Shown: in pieces, positions 26,884 to 35,441 of the stretch
Layout of the letters: each line of letters opens with the position of its first letter
Numbering within the stretch: the first letter of the stretch is position 1
Assembly: GCA_002901265.1 (NCBI GenBank)
Contig: PPHI01000038.1
Location: 28,319 to 92,318 of the forward strand
DNA: 64,000 bases
Source of the DNA: Rhodopirellula baltica
GTDB taxonomy: Bacteria; Planctomycetota; Planctomycetia; Pirellulales; Pirellulaceae
Direction of reading: 5' to 3'
The notes under the pieces: generated by a model
The model's input: only the letters and a program-made list of their open reading frames with translations
Databases searched by the model: none
Told to the model about the DNA's origin: nothing
Translations under genes and position numbers: made by a program

Positions 26884-28464
26884 CTATCCTGTCGCGACGC
26901 GACTTGGGACAACGTGGTGTGTCTGTGATGCGCCATCAATGATTTCACGCAACTCGTGAACCATCTCCTCAATGCCCACAACAGAGTCACGACTGCTCTT
27001 GATTTGAATGACGTTCGTTTGTGCGTTGCTGGCGACGCTGGCGACTTGGGCGGCGAGTTCGTCACCCGCCGCCGCAACCTCGCCGATGCTTCGACTGATC
27101 TCTGCGGTCGTCGCGTTTTGTTCGTCTACCGCGGACGCGATCGATTGTTGAGACTCCGACATATTCGCGATGATCCCTTGGATGCGCCGCACTGATGCGG
27201 TCACAAGATTACTATGCGATTGAATATCACCGATCGCCTGCGCAATGCTTTGTGTGGCTTTGCTTGTTTCATTGGCGAGGTCCTTGACCTCCTTCGCAAC
27301 GACGGCAAACCCTTTGCCAGCTTCTCCCGCTCGAGCTGCCTCAATCGTCGCATTTAAAGCAAGCAAGTTCGTTTGTTCGGCCAAGCCGTTGATGACTTCA
27401 ATCACACTTTCGATCTTGTGATTGCTTTCCTGCAAGTGCTCGATCGACTTGGTCGATTCCCGTGACTCCTGCACTGCCTGTTCGGCGACAGCGGCAGCAC
27501 GGCTCATGTTCTCTGAGATGTCTGCGATACTCGTTGACATCTCGTTGGATGCCGATGCGAGCGCACTAACGCTGGACGAGATCTCGGCAACGGAAGCGGA
27601 CATGGCTGATGAATCAAACGACGTTGATTTGACAGACTCCTCCAGACGATCGCTTAGCTCATGTAACGCGTGTGTGGCATCTTCGATCGAATGTGCTGAC
27701 CGGTACAACCGCGATGTCACCGTTTTTTGCAATGCGAACCAGGTCAGCGCTCCGGTGAACAACAGCCCTATCAGTCCGACACCGATCACGCTAGAGAGTT
27801 GCTCGGCGACCGCCGCGTCTGCTTTATCCAGCGATTGAATGATTTCGAAGGCACCTTGGATCTGACCTGGCTTCCAATTTTCCATCGCAAAGCCTGACGG
27901 GTCAGTTCCGTCGGTGCTTCCCCATTGCGTTTCCGCCGTTGCCGGATCACCGTGACATTTTAGACAGCTCTTGGAAACATGAATCGGCCGAAAGTAGTGC
28001 ACACGATTGTTTGCGTCATCAATGACGATGTGCTCTTCGAGCCCTTCACTACGCAACGTATCAAGAGCTTGTTGCTCGAGCGCATTGGGTTTGTGTTTTT
28101 GATCACGGGCACTCTCTGAAGGGACGCGAAATTGGTAGTCACCCTGTTCTGATTGGTCGGTGGCGGCATGTGCCGCGGCGACGACCGGAAGCAACGGCAT
28201 CGCTTCGTCATTGCGTCCCGCTTTGATCAGGGCGAGGAATTCGTCATGGCTGATAATTCCGCTTTCCCAATCGCGTTTGCGCTGCTGCTCTGCCGCTTCC
28301 GTTTCTAGGCAGATCGTTCGCGCCTTGTCGATCGTCGTCGCAAGTGCCCGTTGATGACAGTCTCGCCGGTACATGTAAACGATCGCCGCAACCATGACGA
28401 AAGGCCCGGCAATGCAGATACCAACAACGCGATACTGCAGCGGCAAATCTGTGTAGACACGCAC
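26884..28464 (-). CDS. Methyl-accepting chemoreceptor with periplasmic heme-c sensor domain (DUF3365/Tll0287-like)
   Basis: 526 residues. A hydrophobic helix (~13-33) and a second (~223-245) bracket a ~190-residue periplasmic domain of the DUF3365/Tll0287-like type containing CLKCH at residues 167-171, a c-type heme attachment motif. The cytoplasmic part is a classical MCP signalling hairpin with the [19 protein letters not shown] tip. Heme binding suggests sensing of redox state or a diatomic gas; this is inferred from the family. No HAMP domain is evident. GTG at 28464 follows a GAGGA sequence unusually closely, so the true start may differ slightly. No cheA/cheW gene is in the window, but three REC/kinase genes lie immediately downstream. 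Confidence 0.9.
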   Translation of the reverse strand: MRVYTDLPLQYRVVGICIAGPFVMVAAIVYMYRRDCHQRALATTIDKARTICLETEAAEQQRKRDWESGIISHDEFLALIKAGRNDEAMPLLPVVAAAHAATDQSEQGDYQFRVPSESARDQKHKPNALEQQALDTLRSEGLEEHIVIDDANNRVHYFRPIHVSKSCLKCHGDPATAETQWGSTDGTDPSGFAMENWKPGQIQGAFEIIQSLDKADAAVAEQLSSVIGVGLIGLLFTGALTWFALQKTVTSRLYRSAHSIEDATHALHELSDRLEESVKSTSFDSSAMSASVAEISSSVSALASASNEMSTSIADISENMSRAAAVAEQAVQESRESTKSIEHLQESNHKIESVIEVINGLAEQTNLLALNATIEAARAGEAGKGFAVVAKEVKDLANETSKATQSIAQAIGDIQSHSNLVTASVRRIQGIIANMSESQQSIASAVDEQNATTAEISRSIGEVAAAGDELAAQVASVASNAQTNVIQIKSSRDSVVGIEEMVHELREIIDGASQTHHVVPSRVATG

Positions 28465-28824
28465 TCCTCAGTCCCCGAATGATTGTGACGACAACACGAC
28501 ATCTCATCTTGCTTTGGCAGTCGCTCGCCTACGTCACGACGATCCGTCGAACGAAGAGATTGATTTCAACTGCCGCTTATCACACGAAGGCATCGATCGA
28601 CAGGATCGATGCATTGAAGCAACTACTTCAGTCGGGGCATTGGCCGAAGGTCGCTCGTGATCACAAGACGACTCTAGGACGCGATCGAGAACTCCTGGAA
28701 CGGGCGGTAAGCATTCCCGCTAGATATCCACGGAGATTCTCCCTAACCGATGGTAAACCATCAGCGTTGAGGGTTTATGCTTTCACAGATGCGAAACAGA
28801 TGAGCGTGCGTTCGCCGACGTTCA
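28465..28824. other. Intergenic region between chemoreceptor and imuB
   Basis: 360 bp. A plus-strand frame at 28479-28832 is open, but its translation has no recognisable feature and it overlaps the imuB end, so it is not called. A small hairpin GATGGT-AA-ACCATC occurs at 28749-28762. The region is expected to hold the chemoreceptor promoter on the minus strand. Confidence 0.4.
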
Positions 28825-30513
28825 TCAAGTGAACCTGCCATGCAGAAACCAGCTTCCCGATTTCAGATCTCGATAGACCCACCACAACTCACCACGGTCG
28901 GTCTCGATCCGATAGTAATCACGACGAACTGTCGGTCCTTCCCACCAACCGGTTTCGATACGTTCAGGTCCCCACCAGTACATCACCTGATGTGTGTTGC
29001 CTTGATAACTCAATTGTGGCAAGGACTGCCCCTGGTCCTTTGACTTTGGTGTAACGGCGAGTTCAATCGGACGACGTAACAAACGCAGGGGCCGACGCCG
29101 AGCATCGGAAGACATTGCGATGCGAATCGCATCCGCGCCAGCCACGCGTGCTCGCTTGCTGGTCAGTTGGGCAAGTGAACGACGAGTGTGATGATCGGTC
29201 AGTGAATAGGTTTTGAACGCTCGCTCCGGCAACGGATTGTTTGCCAACCTGACACCCAGAACTGCGTCACGTCCAAGCCTCCCTGAAAGCGAATCGACTA
29301 ATTGCGCGAGCGAACGATCGGCATGGGTTTTGTCCGAAAGTGCAAACTCGGTTTGCGCAAACAACGAGTTCTGCCGGCTTCGTAGTGGTTCGCTTTGGAG
29401 CACAATTAAAGTCAGTTGACGCACCGGCGTGGAGAGCTTTAGCGTTTCCACACTAGAATTAACTAATTGATGTAGATGTTTTCCGTCAAGTGTTGGGGCA
29501 AACAGTCCGATAGTGGTAGATAGTTGCGAGCGACCAATCAGGTCGAGGCGACAAACCAATCGTAGTGCCCCACGTTGGTTTGTCGCCAAGCTCGCGACAA
29601 CCTTCTCGACCACCTGTTCAAGATGGTATCCGATGATCTCTTGATCGTCCGTTGGGTATTCCAGTTCACAAGTGGAGGCGACCTGTTGTTCTAGATGTTG
29701 TACATCGAGCGGCAGTTCAATTTCACCACTGGCTTCTGATATCCGTTGAAGCAGCGGTTCGCCAAGTCGTCGCGCCAGACCTGCGCGTGGTAATCGAAGC
29801 AACGCACCGATCGTTGTGATTCCCAACCGATCGAGTGTGTACTTGGTTTCCGTTTCGATTCGGAGCCCGTTGACGGAGAGTGCTACAAGATCATTGACCA
29901 AATCCTGCGACACGAAATCGGGGGTTGGGTTGTAGTGTGAGTGTGCCCACGCGGCGGCGGCATTGTCGGCGATCGCTAGCCGACCGGCAAGAAAAGTCGC
30001 GGCCAACAATTGATGAACGGTACGCAGCACGCCTTGCTCGTCATCAAACAGATGCGTGACACCGCTAAGGTCACAAAGGATTGTTTCCGGTTCGGCCAGC
30101 AACATGCCTGCCCACGGACGCTTCGGAACTGTTTCGATCGCAACCATCGGAGTGACGGTCGCTTGAATCTGATCGACGACCTTTTCTAGAGCGATGCGAT
30201 CAGCAACGGGATCATGTTCGATCGCGATCGGTTCGCAGATCTCGGTTTGTTGTTGTGAACTGGCTCGCCGTACCAATTCGGTTGCCTGCGCGATCGCAAT
30301 GGCTGGTCGAACGCCCAGTCGGGCGGACCTTTCGCAACACCCAACAACAACGCGTCCACGTCGTGGATCGTTTTTCCAGAGGATCACCGGTTGGTTCAGC
30401 AGACTTGTGCCGGATTCGTCAGGACGCTGTGCGTGACGTTCTTCGTGCCGCCACTCGCTTCGCAGCCGCTGGATTGGCCAGTTGTGAAGCCAGACGCTTA
30501 GCAGCCGTTTCAT
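28825..30513 (-). CDS. imuB: ImuB-type Y-family polymerase-like protein
   Basis: 562 residues of the ImuB family. The N-terminus MKRLLSVWLHNWPIQRL is characteristic, and the Asp residues of active Y-family polymerases are absent there and at the second metal site (LCDLSGVTHLF), as expected for a catalytically dead ImuB. A QNSLF motif at residues 381-385 fits a beta-clamp-binding site, the established role of ImuB in recruiting the error-prone polymerase ImuC/DnaE2. ATG at 30513 is chosen because it starts exactly with the family N-terminus. The gene overlaps imuA by 95 bp in a different frame. No dnaE2 is in the window. Confidence 0.87.
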   Translation of the reverse strand: MKRLLSVWLHNWPIQRLRSEWRHEERHAQRPDESGTSLLNQPVILWKNDPRRGRVVVGCCERSARLGVRPAIAIAQATELVRRASSQQQTEICEPIAIEHDPVADRIALEKVVDQIQATVTPMVAIETVPKRPWAGMLLAEPETILCDLSGVTHLFDDEQGVLRTVHQLLAATFLAGRLAIADNAAAAWAHSHYNPTPDFVSQDLVNDLVALSVNGLRIETETKYTLDRLGITTIGALLRLPRAGLARRLGEPLLQRISEASGEIELPLDVQHLEQQVASTCELEYPTDDQEIIGYHLEQVVEKVVASLATNQRGALRLVCRLDLIGRSQLSTTIGLFAPTLDGKHLHQLVNSSVETLKLSTPVRQLTLIVLQSEPLRSRQNSLFAQTEFALSDKTHADRSLAQLVDSLSGRLGRDAVLGVRLANNPLPERAFKTYSLTDHHTRRSLAQLTSKRARVAGADAIRIAMSSDARRRPLRLLRRPIELAVTPKSKDQGQSLPQLSYQGNTHQVMYWWGPERIETGWWEGPTVRRDYYRIETDRGELWWVYRDLKSGSWFLHGRFT

Positions 30514-31432
30514 GTCGCTGTGGATCGCTGGATGGGACAGGATGTAGAACGCCCGAATCGTCAAAGCGAACGTCAAGCTGTTTGCCGGCTTGGCCCCCAC
30601 GAACTCGATCCAGCGTGACAGAGATCACTTCGGAATCGCGTCCCGACGAAAGCCGATGTCGTGGCGAGAGACGCTCGGGGGTTTGCAAACGTTTTCGTTC
30701 CGCAACGTAAAATTGTGTTTCGGCAAAACTGGGCAGGTGTCGTGCTTGAAAATTTCGGATGAACAGGCCCGGCGTGTTACCGGTTTCCGCCGCCAATTGC
30801 AAACGACGCCCATCACGATCATCCAGCCGCATTGGCAAGCGAGCGAGCACTGCGGCGACAGCGCCTGAACGCAACGCCTGGTCGATCGCCCAAAGCGCGT
30901 CATCGGATCCCCGTGGGCGTAGCAAAATCATTCGCTGAGCAGGGACCCCCAAGGCAACCGCAGCTGGCGGATAGAACGTGCCTTCGCAATCGACGATCAC
31001 AAGCGGTCGGGACGTGACAGCATCGAGGCGGCAAGCAGCGGCCCGTAGCGAGAGCGATTCGGCGGCAGCACTCTCATGCGCGGCAACCCACTCCGTCAGC
31101 GTGCCCGGATGCAGACCGTTATGGGGCAACCAGACATCCATGGCCGAGCAACCGGTCGAAAACGTTGGCTCAGCCGCATTTCGGGCCGTGCTAACACAAC
31201 CGACTTTTGCCCGCAACGAACGCAGCACCTCGGCTTGGGAAAGCGGTGCGCTGAGCAAATTTGCAGCCGGGGCTGGTTCAGACGCCTTGCCCACAGACAC
31301 TTTTTTGGCAAGGTTGGCAGCAGCGGTCGCCTTTTTTGCAGCCGTTTCCGGGAGCGCGGTTCCGATGGGTGCATCCGTCGCCGATTGCGACCGAGGCTCC
31401 ATAAAAGAAAATAAATGCTGCTCAATTGCCAT
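30419..31432 (-). CDS. imuA: ImuA-type RecA-like mutasome protein
   Basis: 337 residues. From ~residue 75 the sequence follows the RecA-like ImuA/SulA-type fold (FSTGCSAMDVWLPHNGLHPG, then LVIVDCEGTFYPPAAVALG and MILLRPRGSDDALWAIDQAL). The Walker A position lacks GxxxxGK[ST], consistent with ImuA rather than RecA. Residues 1-70 are low-complexity Ala/Pro/Lys and the C-terminus is basic. ImuA works with ImuB and DnaE2 in damage-induced mutagenesis in other bacteria. The 3' end overlaps imuB by 95 bp. I did not recognise a LexA box in the ~120 bp upstream. Confidence 0.84.
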   Translation of the reverse strand: MAIEQHLFSFMEPRSQSATDAPIGTALPETAAKKATAAANLAKKVSVGKASEPAPAANLLSAPLSQAEVLRSLRAKVGCVSTARNAAEPTFSTGCSAMDVWLPHNGLHPGTLTEWVAAHESAAAESLSLRAAACRLDAVTSRPLVIVDCEGTFYPPAAVALGVPAQRMILLRPRGSDDALWAIDQALRSGAVAAVLARLPMRLDDRDGRRLQLAAETGNTPGLFIRNFQARHLPSFAETQFYVAERKRLQTPERLSPRHRLSSGRDSEVISVTLDRVRGGQAGKQLDVRFDDSGVLHPVPSSDPQRHETAAKRLASQLANPAAAKRVAARRTSRTAS

Positions 31433-31550
31433 TTCGGTTCATCCAGAAACGAATGGTTCTGAAAACGAAAACTCAAAAACCCAGTGCAAGCATATCCGAT
31501 GCTAGCATTGCGGCTTCCTTTTTCCAGACTTTAGTTGTTGGGTCAGTTCA

Positions 31551-31814
31551 ATGTGGGCGCGAATTCGATGGGGGCTGATCATCTCCGGCATTTTGGTGCT
31601 GGTGGTCTTTTCGCTTGCCAACACCGCTGCGGTGGACGTGCGAATGCCGCTGATGTTTCAGATCAGTGTTCCCCTGGCCATGCTACTCGCCCTGGCAGGT
31701 TTGATTGGGTTTATGGTTGGTGCACTCTGGACAGCCTGGATGCTGCGTCGGAGATCGGCCCAAGTGTCTAAAAAGGGGGCCAAACCGATCGCTGAGTCTC
31801 CGATCACTAGCTAG
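31551..31814 (+). CDS. LapA-domain small membrane protein
   Basis: 87 residues with two hydrophobic helices (~7-24 and ~37-62) flanking the VDVRMPLMFQISVPLAML segment; this pattern (helix, N-x-x-x-V-x-[VL] strand, P-x-x-[LM]LL helix, GFMVGALW) is that of LapA/DUF1049 inner-membrane proteins linked to lipopolysaccharide assembly. The basic tail (RRRSAQVSKKGAK) should face the cytoplasm. ATG at 31551. It is transcribed divergently from imuA with 118 bp between the starts. Family call is fair; role here not testable. Confidence 0.75.
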   Translation: MWARIRWGLIISGILVLVVFSLANTAAVDVRMPLMFQISVPLAMLLALAGLIGFMVGALWTAWMLRRRSAQVSKKGAKPIAESPITS

Positions 31815-31886
31815 CGGCACCGGGGAGGCGGGCTTTTGCTCGAGGCCAGATTCCGGATTGTCAGAATTTCAGACCGATGAGAAAAA

Positions 31887-32255
31887 TTAGGAAACTTGAG
31901 CCAAATGGGTGCCTTCTGCACGCCGAGCCGCAGCCCGTGACAAAAATTCTTCACGGCGTTTGGCCACCAATTGGTAGCGAAGCAGAACGAGCCGGGCCAA
32001 ATCCCCCATTCGGTGCAGGTTGTCGTCACCGGCATCTTGACTGGCTGAAGTGATCGACCGAGTCGCCGCAGCAACATTCGTGTTTCCGTTTTGGCCGTTG
32101 TTTCTTGCCATCGCGGCCTTTCGCTTTTCCGACTGGGTTGGCTGACCCGATTGTGCCGCGGGAACGATCGCGACCGCTGGGGGGGCACTAGCAGCCGAAA
32201 CGGGTGCAACAGCGGTGGTCAGCGAATCGGTATCGAAGAGCATCAGTTGCGTCAT
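31887..32255 (-). CDS. Hypothetical protein, 122 residues
   Basis: ATG at 32255 begins MTQLMLFDTDSL; the first ~70 residues are Ala/Ser/Gln-rich and probably disordered, and the last ~45 (HRMGDLARLVLLRYQLVAKRR...) form a charged amphipathic helix. An N-terminal QLMLF stretch resembles a beta-clamp-binding pentapeptide (QLxLF), which is notable next to the imuA-imuB locus but could be coincidence. No known domain was recognised. It is convergent with the LapA-like gene. Composition and codon use support a real gene. Confidence 0.6.
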   Translation of the reverse strand: MTQLMLFDTDSLTTAVAPVSAASAPPAVAIVPAAQSGQPTQSEKRKAAMARNNGQNGNTNVAAATRSITSASQDAGDDNLHRMGDLARLVLLRYQLVAKRREEFLSRAAARRAEGTHLAQVS

Positions 32256-32441
32256 GACAGGGCTCCGGGCAAGACAATTCAGCGAAATGTTTTTTGACCA
32301 GCCGAATTGGCTGATTCGTATGGCTGAATGATCGAGACGTGCATGACACGTGAGGTCACGTCCCAGAACACACTGTCAGAAAAAAAAAGAATCGGCTAAA
32401 ATCAGTTCGTTGAAATACTCCACTGACAGGAACCATTGCCA

Positions 32442-32858
32442 ATGGCGACCGCCGAAGAAGAAGACATCGATTTCAAAATTTCGCCAGAAGACCAGGATGA
32501 GCACAGCTTTGTCACCATTTGGAACATTGCCTCGGCGACTTGCGACGGAAAACTCGAAGATACCCGGGCCCTGGCGTCCAAACTGCTGAACTTTCTCTGC
32601 AAACGGGACTGCGACTTCGTCGTCTGCAGCTCGTCCAACATCGAATACCTCGACGAAAAGTTCGAATCGGACAACAAAGTCCTTTACGACTGGAAACCGG
32701 AGAGTGAGTACGTCGATTTGGTTTCGCAGCACGCCGAAGTTCCAGGCAAGGCTTTCATGTCCTTCCTGAAAACTCACAAATTCAATCCTTCGACCAAGTA
32801 CAACCCTCGTCGCGCAGATCGCGTGACCTGGTTCAACGATCGTTGGTCGATCGGTTAA
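32442..32858 (+). CDS. Hypothetical acidic protein, 138 residues
   Basis: ATG at 32442 (or TTG at 32436) gives a soluble acidic N-terminus (MATAEEEDIDF). The central part has two Cys residues (LCKRDCDFVVC) and the C-terminal third is basic (FNPSTKYNPRRADRVTWFND). No signal peptide or membrane helix. I recognise no family. It stands 57 bp upstream of the PDZ gene and could be co-transcribed with PDZ-mutY. Confidence 0.6.
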   Translation: MATAEEEDIDFKISPEDQDEHSFVTIWNIASATCDGKLEDTRALASKLLNFLCKRDCDFVVCSSSNIEYLDEKFESDNKVLYDWKPESEYVDLVSQHAEVPGKAFMSFLKTHKFNPSTKYNPRRADRVTWFNDRWSIG

Positions 32859-32915
32859 CCCTCGCGTAAGCCCCGCTCCGTTTCGACGGACGCCCCAAAA
32901 CAGGGACACCTGTGA

Positions 32916-34178
32916 ATGACGCAACGAACGATTCCGGCCTCTCATCGGCGAGTCGGCACTGTATTTTTACAGGGGGCGTTTTTACGGGCGGGGTTCGCAA
33001 TCGTCGCTACGGCGACCTGCCTTTTTCCTCAGCCGGCTGTGTTTGGCCAAGACGAATCCCGTCCGGCTGAGGGTTCGAAACCGCCGACAGTCGGTGAATC
33101 CTCAATAGGCTTCGCCGAGTTGGCTCCCAAGCCACGCCAACGCACCCTTGAGCAGTGGGCACAGGAGCTGACTAGTGATCGTTTCCGTATTCGGCAGGCC
33201 GCAAAAGAAGCTTTGATTCAAGGCGGTTACGAAGCGGTACCCGCCTTGCGGCAGATTCTCGACGAAGGGGAACTCGATTCGACCGAGGCCGTCGTCGGGA
33301 TCTTAGCCAAAATCGCCGAGAACGAACCGCCCTGGAAACAGGACGGGGCAATCGCCACGCTCGAGCAAATCGCCGGAACCGGCTTCGGAACCAAAGCGAC
33401 GATTGCAAAAAGCGTCTTGAAATCGTTTAGCGAAATCCGCGACCTCCAAGCACGACAAGAACTGGCGAAAGTCGGTGTGTTCGTCGGTGAGGAAACCGTC
33501 GCTCTCGGGGCTCGCAGTCGCGCGCAACAGGTCATCCGTATTGACGACGGATGGAGCGGAGACGCAAAGCTATTGGCCTGGATTCGATGGCTGAAAGGAA
33601 CTCCCTATGTCATTGTCCAAGGTGACGCGGTGCGGGCGGACGTCTTCGAATCGGTCATTCGATTGCCCGAGGACATGACGTTGATTTTGATCGAAGGTCA
33701 GCTTTCTCTCGAAGCGATTGACGTTCTTAAAAAACGCGACCGTATCGATGCGATTGAAATTCGATACATCCCGTTGAACCAATCGCTCTTGTCGCAACTT
33801 CCATCGCTTGGCGTTCGACAAGCATTGCACCTAATGGGCACAGGCACCAAAAACGACCAATTGGAACAGTTGCGTGTCGCAATGCCCGGTGTCGCCGTCA
33901 CCACGCGCAGCGGCGGATTCCTAGGCGTGATCTGCCGAAGTTTGGATCAAGATTATTGCGAGGTCGACGAGGTGATTCCGGGAAGCGGCGCACACCAAGC
34001 TGGCATTCTTGCCGGCGACATTGTGATTCGCATCGACGACACAAAGATCTCGCGATTTGATGATCTACAGCGTCAAATCAACACGCACGTACCGGGCGAC
34101 GAAATCAAAATTCAAATTCGCCGATTCCAGCAAGTGATCAGCACCACTGCGGTTCTAAAAAAACTCGAGACGCAATGA
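32916..34178 (+). CDS. Exported protein with HEAT-like repeats and a PDZ domain
   Basis: 420 residues. A hydrophobic N-terminal helix (GAFLRAGFAIVATATCLF) followed by ...AVFGQ-DES looks like a signal peptide. Residues ~75-190 contain HEAT-like helical repeats (LTSDRFRIRQAAKEALIQGG, YEAVPALRQIL). Residues ~330-415 form a PDZ domain: GGFLGVICRS, IPGSGAHQAGILAGDIVIRIDD, and FDDLQRQINTHVPGDEIKIQ. No protease triad is present, so it is a scaffold or substrate-recognition protein outside the cytoplasm. The stop overlaps the mutY start by four bases (ATGA at 34175-34178), though no functional link is obvious. Confidence 0.8.
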   Translation: MTQRTIPASHRRVGTVFLQGAFLRAGFAIVATATCLFPQPAVFGQDESRPAEGSKPPTVGESSIGFAELAPKPRQRTLEQWAQELTSDRFRIRQAAKEALIQGGYEAVPALRQILDEGELDSTEAVVGILAKIAENEPPWKQDGAIATLEQIAGTGFGTKATIAKSVLKSFSEIRDLQARQELAKVGVFVGEETVALGARSRAQQVIRIDDGWSGDAKLLAWIRWLKGTPYVIVQGDAVRADVFESVIRLPEDMTLILIEGQLSLEAIDVLKKRDRIDAIEIRYIPLNQSLLSQLPSLGVRQALHLMGTGTKNDQLEQLRVAMPGVAVTTRSGGFLGVICRSLDQDYCEVDEVIPGSGAHQAGILAGDIVIRIDDTKISRFDDLQRQINTHVPGDEIKIQIRRFQQVISTTAVLKKLETQ

Positions 34179-35383
34179 CGGATTCGACGGCACGGAAGCA
34201 CAAACCCAAATCCAGTCGATCCAAAACTGTTGCCAAGCAATCGGAACCGATCGAAGTTCCCGTCGACGAAATCTGGACGGACTCACGCTGGCGAAGCAAT
34301 CTCCGCCGACGTCTGTTGGCTTGGTTTGACGACAACGCGCGTGTTCTGCCATGGCGGAGCGAGCCGACGCCCTACCGTGTTTGGATAAGCGAAATCATGT
34401 TGCAACAAACGCAGGTTGCAACGGTGCTGCCGTACTATGAACGCTGGATGAAGCGTTATCCAACGGTCGCAAGCCTAGCCAATGCAGACGAACAAGATCT
34501 GATGCGTTTATGGGAAGGGCTCGGCTATTACCGGCGAGTTCGCTCCATTCACGCCGCCGCGAAAAAGATTGTCGAAGTCCACGACGGCGAATTTCCAACC
34601 GACGCCGAAAGCGTGTTGGCTTTGCCGGGAATCGGCAGGTATACCGCCGGCGCGATTTTGTCGATCGCCTGTGATCAGCGAATGCCGATTTTGGAAGGCA
34701 ACACCCAGCGCGTTTTCAGTCGCTGGGCTGCATTGCGAAGTTCGCCTACGGAGAAGGACAGCAACAAATGGCTTTGGCAATTCGCAGAAACAATGTTGCC
34801 CAATTCTGACTGTGGCACCTTCAATCAAGCAGCGATGGAAATCGGTGCTCTCGTATGTACGCCAAAGAATCCCAATTGCGATGCCTGTCCGGTCATGACG
34901 CTTTGCCGAACGGCGGCCGCAGGACTGCAGCAGGAAATCCCCGGCAAGATCAAACGAATTCAGTACGAAGATCGATCGGAGTTCGCGTTGATCCTTTCAC
35001 GCCAGCTTGGAAAAACGCAGCAGTACCTTGTGCGGCAATTGCCAAACGATGCGCGATGGGCGGGACTTTGGGACTTCCCCCGGCCGACTGATGTGCAAAC
35101 CGCCACGGTCGAAGAAGCTTCAACATGGATCGGGTCCCAAATCGGCGCGGCTGTGCGTCCTGGCCCACGTCTGAAGACAATTCGTCATGCGGTGACAAAA
35201 TATCGCATCCAATTGCACGTCCATTCCGCAGCACTCGATGCGCCTACCCCCAATCCGATCGCTTCTGACCAATGGCAATGGGTTGGTCAGGATCAGTTGG
35301 CGGAACTTCCAATGAGTGTGACGGGCAGAAAAATAGTCGATCTGATCGTAAAATCTGATCAACCGCTTTTACCGCTCGGCTAA
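34175..35383 (+). CDS. mutY: MutY-type A/G-specific adenine glycosylase
   Basis: 402 residues. The helix-hairpin-helix LPGIGRYTAGAILS (~150-163), catalytic Glu73 in ISEIMLQQTQ, the [4Fe-4S] cysteines Cys228-x6-Cys235-x2-Cys238-x5-Cys244, and a C-terminal NUDIX-like domain (~260-395) all support MutY, which removes adenine mispaired with 8-oxoguanine. By hand alignment the second catalytic residue, Asp138 in E. coli (ILDGNV), is Glu174 here (ILEGNT). The first ~35 residues form a basic extension. The start overlaps the PDZ gene. Identity is firm; the effect of the Glu substitution is unknown. Confidence 0.92.
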   Translation: MTDSTARKHKPKSSRSKTVAKQSEPIEVPVDEIWTDSRWRSNLRRRLLAWFDDNARVLPWRSEPTPYRVWISEIMLQQTQVATVLPYYERWMKRYPTVASLANADEQDLMRLWEGLGYYRRVRSIHAAAKKIVEVHDGEFPTDAESVLALPGIGRYTAGAILSIACDQRMPILEGNTQRVFSRWAALRSSPTEKDSNKWLWQFAETMLPNSDCGTFNQAAMEIGALVCTPKNPNCDACPVMTLCRTAAAGLQQEIPGKIKRIQYEDRSEFALILSRQLGKTQQYLVRQLPNDARWAGLWDFPRPTDVQTATVEEASTWIGSQIGAAVRPGPRLKTIRHAVTKYRIQLHVHSAALDAPTPNPIASDQWQWVGQDQLAELPMSVTGRKIVDLIVKSDQPLLPLG

Positions 35384-35441
35384 AGTTTCGCCCATCGGCG
35401 AATTGCGGTTTACAATGACGCTCGAATCACTCGATTAATTT

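Noticed and set aside
28479..28832. Plus-strand frame between the chemoreceptor and imuB genes
   Set aside because: No motif, overlaps the imuB end, and lies in the expected chemoreceptor promoter region.
31433..31550. LexA/SOS box before imuA
   Set aside because: Fragments of GTTC and GAAC occur but not with the spacing of known LexA operators (for example GTTC-N7-GTTC or CGAAC-N4-GTTCG).
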